Below, one piece after another: positions 1 through 10,514 of a stretch of DNA of 64,000 nucleotides. The stretch is from Chionoecetes opilio (Eukaryota > Arthropoda > Malacostraca > Decapoda > Majidae). Below the pieces are notes generated by a model. It was not told where the DNA came from. It ran no database searches and saw nothing but the letters and a program-made list of their open reading frames with translations. Position numbers and translations under genes: made by a program. Each line of letters opens with the position of its first letter. Positions within the stretch are counted from its first letter, which is position 1. Location of the stretch: NCBI GenBank assembly GCA_016584305.1, contig JACEEZ010013560.1, positions 1,114,400 through 1,178,399 of the forward strand. The letters run 5' to 3'.

Positions 1-503
1 ACTAGTTAAAATGTAAAAGGAATGACAGGGTAACCAAAATCGGTCATAATATATTGCAGGATGCCCCCACGAATTGATATTCTAATATTTTGCTACCTAT
101 GACATATAGCTTAGATTTAATGTTGTAGTTATGCCTTTGTTGCTTTTCTGCTATGTGTTTAGACTTTGTGGAAAATTTTCAGTATAGATATTGGTATTAT
201 TTTGGTAGTGGGCTTTCAAAAGTCCTAGGACTCTTAACCTACATCATCGTGTAGCTTTCTTCATTCTGAGTATTTTGAGCCCCATTTCCCATGGCGCAAT
301 TGAATAATAATGGCATTACACGTAGTACCGGAAATCTACCGTTATTTCAGCTAGAAAGTTAAGTTAGGTTAAATCAGATTAGGTTAGGTTAGAGGTGGGG
401 TTTGGTTTAGTAACAGATGATAGAGAAAAAACGAAAATTACCAATAATATGGCAGTGTGAAGCGTAGTAATGTTTGCGGGGCGGACCTGGAGGGGCAGGT
501 TAC

Positions 504-535
<32 letters not shown>

Positions 536-894
536 ACACACACACGTAAACAAACATTGATTTCCGACAAAAACGAGAGACAGATTAATTAAAAACACAT
601 CAAAACTATTTAGGCAATTCAAGTTTCGGCCTCGAAATCGGTGGTTGCCCAATAACAAAAATTTACGAAGATATTTAGGTAACACTGGAAGGTAACCATC
701 TCTACCTTGTTGTTATTGTTGTAATTGTTGAAGGGCACCGTTGTCAGGATCGACGATATTTGCCCTGTTTACACCTATGAATCTATCACAGTCGCGAGGG
801 TTGATTAGTCTTTTTCAGGAAGGTACAGGTGAAGGCTGGTTCACACTCTGAAATCACGGCAGTGTTCCGTCAGCCGTGCCTTGTATTCACACTA
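1..894. other. Non-coding flank, nothing recognised
   Basis: No exon, repeat terminus or RNA gene was recognised here apart from a run of C at about 505-535 followed by a short CA stretch. The small reading frames are low-complexity (poly-Gly from the C/G run) and are not supported as genes. Confidence 0.5.
505..535. repeat. Poly-C tract followed by (CA)n
   Basis: An uninterrupted run of about 31 C bases leads into a short CACACA stretch. It is a mononucleotide tract; its exact length in the real genome is uncertain because such runs are prone to sequencing and assembly error. Confidence 0.9.
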
Positions 895-1351
895 CAGTAC
901 CCCGAGTTTCGCGCTTGCTTTCTTCCGAAGGCATAGCGCTAAACTCGAGGGTCGCGAAACTAGGGTATTGAAAACCCTGTAAAAATGCTTATTTAGTCCT
1001 GTGCTAGGTGTAGTACCATATTTTACGGCTTATAAGACTCACATTTTCCCCCAAAAAATACCCTGAAAAATATTAATGGTCTTCCAAGACGAATGTTGTA
1101 GTACTTCCTCAGTACGCAGTACCTCAGTACTTACCTGTTACAATTATTTAAAATACCATACATAAGACATTCAAATCAACTACATAATCTGTCCTCACGC
1201 TGGTACGTATGTTTACATTCCCCCTTTTGGCGGCACATTGCATTGATTGCAGCCAACAGCACCATCTATCGTCTGCTAGTGTTGACATATCATTTACCAC
1301 TAGGCCGTCACACGTATCTTAAGCTGTTTTCAGTTCTGGAAATTATCACCC

Positions 1352-1465
1352 ATGGCGAATTCATCAAAAAGATTTACTAATACTATCGCATACAAGCTAA
1401 AGGTTATACGATACGCCATAGAAGATGGAAACAGACCAACAGAAAGACACTTTTGGATCACTGCT
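1352..1465 (+). pseudogene. pogo-type transposase N-terminus (HTH) fragment
   Basis: The frame opens MANSSKRFTNTIAYKLKV and continues IRYAIEDGNRPTERHFWI. This is the pattern of the psq/Brinker-type DNA-binding helix-turn-helix at the start of many pogo-like transposases (basic residues, aromatic-x-KLxVIxYA, GNRxxxRHF). After about 38 codons the similarity stops and the sequence becomes unrelated. It is therefore a relic giving the lineage of the surrounding element, not an active gene. The family assignment is from the motif pattern only. Confidence 0.6.
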
Positions 1466-1514
1466 GGGAGAGGCGGTGGATTGCCGCGATTGCCACCAAC
1501 AGCGCCATCTACCA

Positions 1515-1930
1515 TCCGCCCCGAGCACATGTTGTTGTTGTTTAGGGCTGCGAGGATCCCTTGGGGAACACTATGAGCCCTGGTGTTGTCCTATGATGCT
1601 ATCACAGGCGTTGTAGCTGACTTGTCTTCCTCAGGAAGGCACAGGTGAGGAGGATGACGGCGTGTTGCCGGTTGGGGGGAACGCCAGCCGCCGCCAGAAG
1701 GGTGGGCAGGTCAAAGGTGGTGACGTTCAGGGAGAGCAGTTGAGAGTGTAGCACTACACTTTGGGAGTGGAAGCGCGGACACTGCAGCAGAAAGTGTTCA
1801 ATAGTCTCCAGAACATTGATGCACCAAGGGCAGTAGGGGTCAGGGGACAGACGGAGGCAATGCAGGTGAGCCGTGAGCGTCATGTGCCCACAGCACATGG
1901 CTGGCCGACAGTGGCCGACAGTGGCCGTGC
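1515..1930 (-). pseudogene. LINE 3' end, reverse-transcriptase zinc-knuckle region
   Basis: The - strand frame at 1602-1898 contains CPWCINVLETIEHFLLQC, a CX2CX8HX4C knuckle like the zf-RVT region after the reverse transcriptase in some LINEs. It is followed by LRKTSQLQRL and a stop. The same segment recurs in the family A elements at 29941-30813 and 58277-59818. Here it sits inside the 895-2832 element without family A ends, so it may be nearer the source LINE. It is a truncated relic. Confidence 0.65.
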
Positions 1931-1992
1931 AGTGATGTAAACAAACCTCCCCTGTAAACGCGGCGGTACACTCACGCTTACTAATCTCTTTT

Positions 1993-2190
1993 TTGATGGC
2001 TGGGAAAGTGATTGATGGTGTTCATCTGTCAGACTATGTCCTCCAGATGTTGGACTCTGGATCTATTCCTCGTTACATTGAAAAATGTAAGGAAATAGGG
2101 AATATAGATCCATATAACATACCGCGGCACAAATGGAAGGACATCACGACCCTGCTTGGTGGCGACCTTCCAGGCTTATTACGCCAGTGA
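1993..2190 (+). pseudogene. 65-codon ORF, possible transposon protein start
   Basis: The frame begins ATG ATG GCT GGG AAA and reads through YIEKCKEIGNIDPYNIPRHK and WKDITTLLGGDLPGLLRQ to a TGA. It is not low-complexity. From memory it resembles the N-terminus of a multi-copy invertebrate family often linked to mobile DNA, but I cannot name the family with certainty. It ends abruptly and lies inside a repeat pile-up, so it is probably a truncated copy. Confidence 0.3.
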
Positions 2191-2559
2191 TATATACCAC
2201 TACCTTGTAAGCTTGAAAAGTATATTTAATCACTACCCATGTCTACAATTCTTAAAGACTAGTCAATTCGCACTACAGTTTAATACACAGCTTAAGCACT
2301 GCAAACATAGTAATAATAATGAGCTGTAGCTACTACTGTGTGCGTGAGAGGAACGGTGACTGTGGTGTGCGGGAGCGGGGGCCGGCGGTGAGAGCCTCGC
2401 CCAGTCGCTTACACAATCAGTGAGTACTGAGGGTGGCACGGTGCTTATACCCCGATTGATGATGATATTCATTTAGTTAATGCTAATTTATGCATGGTGC
2501 TAATTCATTTATCAGAAAACTAAATATATCAATGGAAAGCTAATCCAATTTCGCTTCTA

Positions 2560-2693
2560 CTAATGCAGCCCATTAACTCATATAAAAATCCTACCTGCAC
2601 CACCACGGGCGAGGGCAAACCATTACAGCCCTCGAGTACAGGGCCTACCATCCCACCCCTGGAGGTCACTACCAAACGGTGCTATAGGCGAAG

Positions 2694-2723
<30 letters not shown>
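2560..2723 (+). mobile_element. SINE 3' fragment with poly-A tail
   Basis: The segment around 2585-2695 (ATCCTACCTGCACCACCACG, GGGCCTACCATCCCACC, GGTGCTATAGGCG) matches the 3' half of the tRNA-derived SINE at 39790-40115 and 53148-53745. It ends in a poly-A run at about 2694-2723. The tRNA-like head is missing, a usual 5' truncation. Confidence 0.75.
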
Positions 2724-2724
<1 letters not shown>

Positions 2725-3228
2725 ATGTACGAAACAGCGCGAAACTCAGGGAGATAATGCGCGAAAGTCGGGATGGTAAGAATTTAGGACTCTGCGCGAA
2801 ACTCGCAAAGCGTGAAACTCGGGAGGGTACTGTTCGTCACGGTTCCGTCATTTTCAGTAGTTCATGCTCACCCTCTTAAGCAGACATGGTGCCTCTGAGG
2901 CTATGGTTGAAGAAATTTGCATTAATAGCACTTCTGTTGGATGAAGAAGAGGAGTTGAACTCCTTTTCAGACAAAACAGTGTCTTTTAAGACACTGTTTT
3001 GGGTACATAAAGCCTTGAGAAAACGACAATTATCAGCACGGCACAGTCTCATTACGTTAAAATATTCTTCCCCGGAAACCGTTACGCGACAGGACAGTGA
3101 TGTACTGGAGCCGTGACGGCGGCGCACCGTTTAGTGTAACACGTCTATTTGTTTGAATGTAAGAAATTCTAACGGATGTGATGAGACGGTGCCGTGTCAC
3201 CATGATGGTATGGTGTGATTCGGCCTTG

Positions 3229-4870
3229 AGGGGGATGGTGTGGCGCCATGATGGGTCTTGGTCTTGGTGTACCGTGTGGAAGACTTTTGTCCCGTCTACA
3301 GGTACCGTTGCAGCCTTTTTATTAGCACTCTTTCATACAGTTTCCTTATCCGTAGAGGTACAGGGGTGAGGATTGAGGGGTCGAGGTGGTACAAAGGCCT
3401 ATGCTGTCTCCTATCCCACCTTGCTTACCACTGTAGCGGCGCTAACACACACACGCACATACACACCTGCATCGGCTTAGGCCACCCCCCTGTCTGGGAC
3501 CAGGATTAGAGGGTGACCTGACGCTGACCTGACTTGTCGTCGCTGACACAACTGCAACACCAGCTAGGTAATTCAGTCAGCCACAGGACACATAGAGACA
3601 CACGCCGCGCACCTCTTGTCCCCACGTTGTACAATGACTCGCTGTCAAATAAACTACAAAGCCACGACGCCCTTTCTCCATCCTTGTGTGTATAGACAGA
3701 CTCCCCAAGATACTACACCTCCCTTTCACCGCTCACACTCCTTCAAATAATACTTTAACATGCTCTTTGTTTCACTATTCCATTTATCAACAATACTCAT
3801 TCCAGCGAAAATTCCATCACCATTTTCTGCCTCCCTTCTATCATCTCCTTCCAACTGTTGTGTCAACTTGTGTGGCCAGAGTCGAATGCGGGTTAAGGCG
3901 ACATCTAATATGCGGGATGTTTGTCTTTTCCATGGGTGCGGGGAGGAGTCTGAGCGGTAATGACCAATGGTGGGTGTGCGGAGGGCGTAGCCGAGTGAAG
4001 TATCCCAGGTGAAGCAGCAGACCTGAGATATCAGACGTTTTACAATGGAGAGCAGCAGCTCTCTGCAGCAGCAGGGTAGATGATGTTTACATCTGACACG
4101 GCCATCTTGGCAGCAACAATCGCTATCTTGTTGCCCCAGCTCTTGTTTTCTCTTAAACTCCAACCTTTTCTTAGTATTATGCATTACTGTTGATAACACA
4201 GTTACAAATTTGTGCTCAGTGGACTACTGCTCAACACAGATCACTCCAGACCCCTTTAGTAATACACCACCGGCTGTTCTGCATTCTCTGCCCGACCTCT
4301 CATTCGCTAATGTGGCCGCATTAGACGCAGGGTGAAACTTTGCATTCCTTTTTAAGGAGAAAAACTGCATCTTATGCACCGGCAAATACGGTAATCTTTG
4401 GTTTCGTGAGGATGTAGAGAGACGGCAGGGTAGTTGAGGTAGTATAATTATGTAAATCTACAATATATACACTTGAACGAAATGTACAGGAGTCCCTGTT
4501 ACGGTGTTACAATCTCCGTCGTACCCTGACAAAGGCAATCGCCGCTCTCCCGTCTGTAGTCCGCCGGCGGTGAGCCACCGCTGCTTCTCTCATGCAGGTG
4601 TCAACTACTCGTTTATCTATCACACATATACATCTGCTCCACTACTAAACATATAGACGACATATAGTGAGAAGCAAGTAATGTTTTTACCATAGAATAA
4701 ACTGATGATATAACTACTCTATGTAAATATCTATTATGCTACCATCTATTTATAAGAGATGATAATAAGCTAATTGACCTCTCTACAAACCTGCCGGCTT
4801 CTCAACCTGCTGACCCAGCAGTAATGCAACTGGGGCCGGCAATACAATGTGCCACACCCATACCTATCAC
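3229..4870. other. 1.6 kb without a recognised feature
   Basis: There is no conserved coding block, repeat terminus or RNA gene that I can recognise. Frames at 3686-4012 (+) and 3726-4199 (-) overlap each other on opposite strands and show no family motif. Confidence 0.45.
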
Positions 4871-5351
4871 CAGAGCTGGGCAGTATTTAAATACTATTGT
4901 ATTTAAATACGTATTTTAATACATTTGTGTTTTTGGAAATGTATTTATAAATACATTGGTTGTCATGTATTTAAATACTTTTATGAATATTTAAATACAT
5001 TGTATTTAAATACTCATAATATAAAAATGTTAATACTTTTTTATCAGTTTATTTGGCCATAAACCCGCCCAACTATCTGGCAACCCCGATGTTACAGTGA
5101 ACCAGTGTTTCCACTTTAAAGGAAATTTCCTTATTTCAAGGAAATTTAGGCCTGAGAAGGAAATTTCTAAAGAAACTCAAAATCTAAGGAAATCCATTTT
5201 TTTTCAGACATGTTGAAATTTGTGTGTATTTAAAATGTATTTACAAATGTATTTAAATACAATTGATGTATTTAATATTTAGTATTTAAATACATTCGTA
5301 AAATATATTTAGTATTTAAATACATTCGTAAAATGTATTTAGTATTTAGTA
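4871..5351. mobile_element. hAT-like AT-rich element with ATTTAAAT repeats
   Basis: It starts CAGAGCTGGGCAGTATTTAA, a hAT-style end, and is dominated by the palindromic unit GTATTTAAATAC on both flanks (4890-5020 and 5220-5350) around a different core. No complete right terminus or 8-bp duplication was resolved, because a family A end begins at 5352. Confidence 0.5.
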
Positions 5352-5420
5352 CACACAAACCTCGTTTTCCCGAACTAATAGGGGGGAGCACTGGTCCGGG
5401 AATCGCAACTTTTCAGGAAT
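5352..5420 (+). mobile_element. Solo left end of a family A TIR element
   Basis: After a TA at 5350-5351 the sequence reads CACACAAACCTCGTTTTCCC and runs through the family's GGGGGGAGCACTGGTCCGGG block before similarity is lost near 5420. No matching right end follows, so this is a truncated copy. Confidence 0.75.
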
Positions 5421-5489
5421 TATCTTAAAATTGCGTTGCTGGGACTGGGCGTTGCATACATACTCAACGCACGTGATGCGTCACTGGTA

Positions 5490-5870
5490 TCCAGCGGGTT
5501 AACGAAGCAGACAAAGTTTGAAGGGAACCTATGAAGCGATACTAAGTGTCAAAAGTCACAAGAAGAAGACGAATTGAGAGACAAGAGATGGAAATTTTTA
5601 ACAAGATAATTTTAACAAGCAGGCTTCACCTGCCTTGTCATATATAAAAGCACACTAACATAGACATAAGAAGTGTACAGAGGTAGATCACTCAATGCCT
5701 TGCTCTTACTAACTAATCACTACACTAATGCCTTCCTCCCTTCTCTACGGTACCTCTAATGCCTTCCTCTCTTCTCTCCTGTCTCCTCCAGTACCTCCAG
5801 CAACCACAGTACCACACACGTCCTTGTTAATCACTTACAAAGGAGTATTTTGTGGTAAATAAATAAGGAA
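5490..5870 (+). repeat. Dispersed repeat, second copy near 9290-9560
   Basis: A block at 5757-5850 (AATGCCTTCCTCTCTTCTCT, CCTCCAGTACCTCCAG, TTAATCACTTACAAAGGAGT) recurs almost unchanged at 9471-9560 on the same strand. The preceding GACAAAGTTTGAAG...ATGAAGCGAT block recurs inverted at 9300-9345, and part again at 8060-8125. This indicates an unclassified dispersed repeat. Confidence 0.6.
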
Positions 5871-6220
5871 TGGCAGGGGTGTAAGGTCAGGGGCTACTTA
5901 TTCCAAGGTGTTACTTATTTTATGCAACACCGGTTCAAAGACCTGGCCTAATAGAATAGGCCACCTGTAATATCAAGATTAAGATCAAGTATCGTTCGTA
6001 GGACAGAATACATGTTATGGGAGAACGCCGGACTAAAGGATTCACCGACAGCATCCGCTGGGTGACTCCCATTTCAAGCTCAAGCTCCTCTCCTCCCTCC
6101 TCTTCTTCCTCCTTTCCTCTCCTCTACGTAGTGTTGGCCGAAGCCACTACCCCGGGAGGCGGGTCACAAACCCTTGGCTAACACCCGGTACCCATTCACT
6201 GCTGGGTGGACAGGGGCTTG

Positions 6221-6404
6221 GGGCATTTTCAGGATATTTTTTGGGGGAAAAAGTGAGTCTTATAAGCTGTAATATACGGTAGGTACACCTTGCACCGGAC
6301 TAAATAAGCATTTTTACAGTGTTTTTAATACCCGATTTTCGCGATCCGCGAGTTTTGCGCTATGCCTTGGGAATAAAGCAAGCGCGAACCTCGGGAGGGT
6401 ACTG
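6221..6404 (-). mobile_element. End of the CAGTACC pogo-like element
   Basis: Read on the - strand from 6404, it begins CAGTACCCTCCCGAGGTTCG and continues through the block AATGCTTATTTAGTCC and TCTTATAAG...CACTTTTTCCCCC that also follows the left end at 895. TA lies at 6405-6406. Only this end is present. Confidence 0.65.
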
Positions 6405-6851
6405 TAGTTATTATTTTCCTCATTTTGTCCATATCCATATAATGAAAAGCCACCTATATATTTATTAACATTCCACATTGGACCCAAATACGTTGCTGAT
6501 ATATTTCTCAGGTGACAGCGTGTCTAGTATTACCAGTCCCAAATCTTTCTACATTAGCATTCTATATAATTTCTTCTAGTTAGTAATTCCATGTGGGTCT
6601 TTTCTGGTTCTTGCCAAGATATCTCCATCTACTTGTGCATATTTTTAGATGGTGCTAGAGTAATTTTTTTCTGTTTTTCTCTACTTTGCTTTGTTTTGTG
6701 TAATCTGAATTGTATGTTTTGTTCAATCGATAGGTTATCTGTTGGCTCAATATTGCATGTTGAAAACTGTATTTCTATTTTTTTAGGTAACTGCAGCAAG
6801 TTTGACTAATAATCACATTTATCACTATGTGAACATAGGCTTTCATTTCAG
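6405..6851 (+). other. Intron sequence before an ANKRD40-like exon
   Basis: AT-rich sequence leading to the acceptor TTTCATTTCAG at 6841-6851. No further exon or repeat was recognised. Confidence 0.5.
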
Positions 6852-6999
6852 AAATGGTGCTCAAGGTGCGAGTTGCAAACTCAGATGACCCAGATTTTAT
6901 TGAAATTGACCTACAAAAAGCACAGATCAACTACAGTTCTCTATTAGCAGCTTGTTGTAGAGAAATGGCCATAAATCCTCAGCTGGTGGAAAGAATAAG
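6852..6999 (+). CDS. ANKRD40: ANKRD40-like penultimate coding exon
   Basis: The exon is preceded by TTTCAG and followed by the donor GTTTGT at 7000. It opens with two bases of a split codon, then ATG GTG CTC AAG (MVLKVRV), and covers DFIEIDLQKAQINYSSLLAA through VERI, ending in AG of a split Arg. The ATG is internal to the protein, not a proven start: the family has Glu/Leu-Val-Leu-Lys here. Confidence 0.88.
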
Positions 7000-8527
7000 G
7001 TTTGTATATTGTTCAGTTTGACTTTAAGGAAATTGCCATTTTTTATAACAGTGAATTATGCAATAAATCATCTTATACAGTAATTATCAGATTCATTATT
7101 TTGCATATTAGGCAAGGGTTTTTTTTAGTACATATTATTAAAGTCTTATACCAATGACAAAATCATGATATGTGATAAAGAAGCAATACTACAAAGACTT
7201 GTACAATGGGCAGATATATCCTTGAAACAAGTGAGGCGTTTCGGAAGGCTCCACCTCGGCCAAAACCGAGATAAGTGTGTATAGCACTCTATTGAGGTCT
7301 TAACTCTCACGTGGGTGTGGATGAGTATCTCTTCAAACACTGTGGGTAAGGTAAAAAAATCCATGAAAGGATTCATAGCGTAGATGCAGGCGTAACATGC
7401 TGCTGAGTAATATTACGCGCTAGAAGGGCTGCCCATCCAGGATGAGTTGTCCTCATGATACGAACAAAAATTCTGGGGCAAATTCCGTATTAGAACGGCG
7501 GCTCAACCAGTGCAGGGAGGGTATCAGCCAATCAGAGCGCTCCCCTCCCGTAACGTGACTGCTCTCAGCCAATAGCAGGCAAGTGGCAGCCGCCGCCATA
7601 TGTTACCCTTTGTTTTGGTTCTCTTGGCCCACAAGCAGAGTGGCTAGTAGTGGGCCGGTACTAGTGTAGTTGAACGAGTGGGCCTTATGCCATTGTACAG
7701 TTTTCCCACCATTTTCCACTTTGTTATTGTTAAAATTGTGTATTTTGTGTTTTTATGTTCCACTATTAACAAAACATCATTATCATGTGCAGTATTTACT
7801 GAAAGCGCAAAATTTGGTGTAGCTTCCGAAACGCTAACACAAGTTGCAAGAAAAATGCAAAAAATATGTACTGAATATCATGATACCGAACAGTTTTCAT
7901 GATCCTGAATGTTTAACGGTCATTTTGAGACAAAGTTTATTGCCGTAGCATAAAACTAACAAAGTTCTGGTTGTCGGTAGTTCGTCAAACTTTGAGCGTT
8001 TAAAAAAAATAAAAAATTATTGGTGTGAGTGGCCCTTCTACTGCTGGGTGCCTAAGTGTTAAAAACTTCCATCTCTGTCTCTCTCGATTCATCTTCTTCT
8101 TGTGACCTTTGACGCTTAGTATCGCTGCTGAAATTATAGTAATAATTGATGTGAACTCACCTTGCTATTAACCCAAGAACTACCTAGACTGCAATGATAC
8201 CCTATTTAGATGCTAACTAAGGTATACTCAGCAGTGGTAGATGGGTTGATGATTTGAAGGCTTGATTATTATTTGAGGGAGTGGTGGTAGTCGCTGTAGG
8301 GCGCTGGTAATTGTGATAGGTGCACGTAATGGCGGCAATGGTGGTAGGCCGAGGGTAACTTTCCACAGTTCCTGGCGCGGCACGTACTGTTGTGGTGTTT
8401 TTACCACTTCGTCCTTGGTTTAACCGATTGATCGGTTATGCTGGCTCACTCTTAGTACAGGAGAACCTCGTTTAACCGGCATTTAAAACAACGGCAGCCT
8501 CAAAACAACGGCACAAATTGACCCAGG

Positions 8528-8575
<48 letters not shown>

Positions 8576-10050
8576 CCACTGATAAACTCTGGAACTCTCT
8601 TCCTGTTTCTATTTTTCCACTTTCCTATGACTTACATCTTTTCAAAATAAGAGTAACAAGACACCTCCCGAACTAAATTGGCTCACCCCTCTTTTTTATT
8701 TTATTCTCTTACTGTCTTCTTTATAGGGACTGGCAACTAAGCAGGCTTTGTGTTACCCATTTTTGTTGTGCCCTTGGCTGGTTCCTTGTGATGGGGGGGG
8801 GGGGGGGGAATTTGGGCGATTCCATAAGAGTAACTCAAAACAACGGCAAAATGAGTTATCCGGCATGCGCTCCCCCTCGTGGGTGCCGGATAAACGAGGT
8901 TCTCCTGTAATATGATGAGCGTGACTACACCTTAAGTGTATAATCAAGAGAGTACTACACCTTAATCGTGTAGGGTCTAATGCGTGAATGCTGTCTTGAC
9001 CAAAAACTCTTATCAAGACGGCTGGAGCTATACACGTGTACGTTCCAATAATGTTTACTCCTACACGTGGAGGTTCCAATATCTTCCTCACAATTCTTAT
9101 ATTATGTTAATCCTTTGATTAATTGTGGTACTAGTGAATACCACCAGAATTATATTACTATATTTAGTGTATCTTAATTTATACCCAATTCTATAATAAT
9201 ATATACATAGGTCGAATTTTTACTCATCTCCCTTTTTGACAGGGGAGGCGTATCCCACCCTACCATTCTCCCGATTAGAGAGCGGTTTTAGTGGATAATT
9301 TCCACAATCGCTTCATAAGTTCTCTTCAAACTTTGTCTCCTTTGTTAACAGATTTGTCAACTCTTCCCTTGTCTGGGATACTAAAACATTTTCATTTGTT
9401 TTGGTCTGAGTGAGTGAGGGCATCAGCTGATGGTTGTGTGACAATGTTATACGGCAATAACACTGTCACAATGCCTTCCTCTCTTCTCTCCTGTCTCCTC
9501 CAGTACCTCCAGAAACCACAGTACCACACACCGTCATGGTTAATCACTTATAAAGGAGTACACTAAAACCCTTATAACTCTGCATTGTATAACTTGGAAT
9601 TTGATATAACTCAGCAAGGCAAAGACAGTCGGCAATTATTATTATTTTTTTTTTTTTTTTCACTTCTATGCCTATAGCGCCTGTAGGCAGTGACCTCCAG
9701 GGCTCAGATGGTAGGCCCTGGAGGCTTGAAACCATTTCATTGTCATGAAAACAACAGCAAAGTGACGTAAAAGTCCGCGGCGGGGTAGTTGATATTGGCG
9801 GTTGCCGGACAGTAAATACTAGAGTAGGATAAACGTCCGGGGGTGGGTAATGGCCTCGGACTGTTGCGATTCCCGGACGTTTGCGGTTCCCGGACCAGTG
9901 CTCCCCCTTATTAGTCCGAGAAAACGAGGTTTGTGTGTATCTTATCATATTTAAATTATACATACACACAAACCTCAATTTCCCGGACCTCGATTTCCCG
10001 GATATCGGATTTGCCGGACAAAATCCGAGGTCCGGGGATATGTCAATCTC

Positions 10051-10104
<54 letters not shown>

Positions 10105-10463
10105 GTTGAAATGCCTGGTCCTGTTCGTAAATCGACCAAGTTGTCCGGCGGTCCGAGCGTCTCCTGTCACCCCTGGTCAGTGTCCGCGCCTCCCGCCAGG
10201 TGGCAGCATGCTCAGCGGTCGTATTGTTTACATTTGGGCACACGACACTCATGGTTCACCTGCACAGCCTCCGTTAGTCCCCTGACTCCCACTGCCCCTG
10301 GTGCAGGAATGTCTCTGAGACTATTGAACACGTTCTGCTGCCTCCCGCCAGGTGGCAGCATGCTCAGCGGACGTAAAAGTCCGCGGCGGGGTAGTTGATA
10401 TTAGCGGTTGCCGGACAGTAAATACTAGAGTAGGATAAACGTCCGGGGGTGGGTAATGGCATC

Positions 10464-10514
<51 letters not shown>

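Larger units (their letters stand above)
895..2832. mobile_element. pogo-like TIR element, composite
   Basis: The left end CAGTACCCCGAGTTTCGCGC is preceded by TA (893-894). The right end, read in reverse, is CAGTACCCTCCCGAGTTTCA. The same end occurs at 6404, and related GAGTTTCGCGC sequence at about 56350. Inside are a psq/Brinker-type HTH fragment (1352-1465), a LINE 3' fragment (about 1515-1930), a small ORF (1993-2190) and a SINE 3' fragment (2585-2723), so the interval is a pile-up rather than one intact transposon. The termini suit the pogo/Tigger group of TA-targeting elements. Confidence 0.55.
833..3228. mobile_element. Possible Harbinger-like outer element (weak)
   Basis: A terminus reading AAGGCTGGTTCACAC near 833 is loosely matched in reverse near 3210-3228 (AAGGCCGAATCACAC). 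Between them, 2886-3116 is an open frame with an acidic stretch followed by FWVHKALRKR, which recalls the start of PIF/Harbinger nucleases. The 895-2832 element would then be an insertion in it. No target duplication is clear, and the protein similarity is short and from memory, so this is a tentative reading. Confidence 0.25.

Noticed and set aside
360..395. Telomere-like TTAGG/TTAGGT motifs (also at 27570-27612)
   Set aside because: Only a few irregular units mixed with other sequence; too short and imperfect to call an interstitial telomere array.
3726..4199. 157-codon - strand frame with Cys-rich stretches
   Set aside because: It overlaps another long frame on the opposite strand, and has no recognisable motif or splice context; likely chance.
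6852..6856. ATG at 6854 as the start of a short ANKRD40-like protein
   Set aside because: A consensus acceptor lies just before it and the phase demands one more upstream base; family proteins continue upstream with ankyrin repeats.
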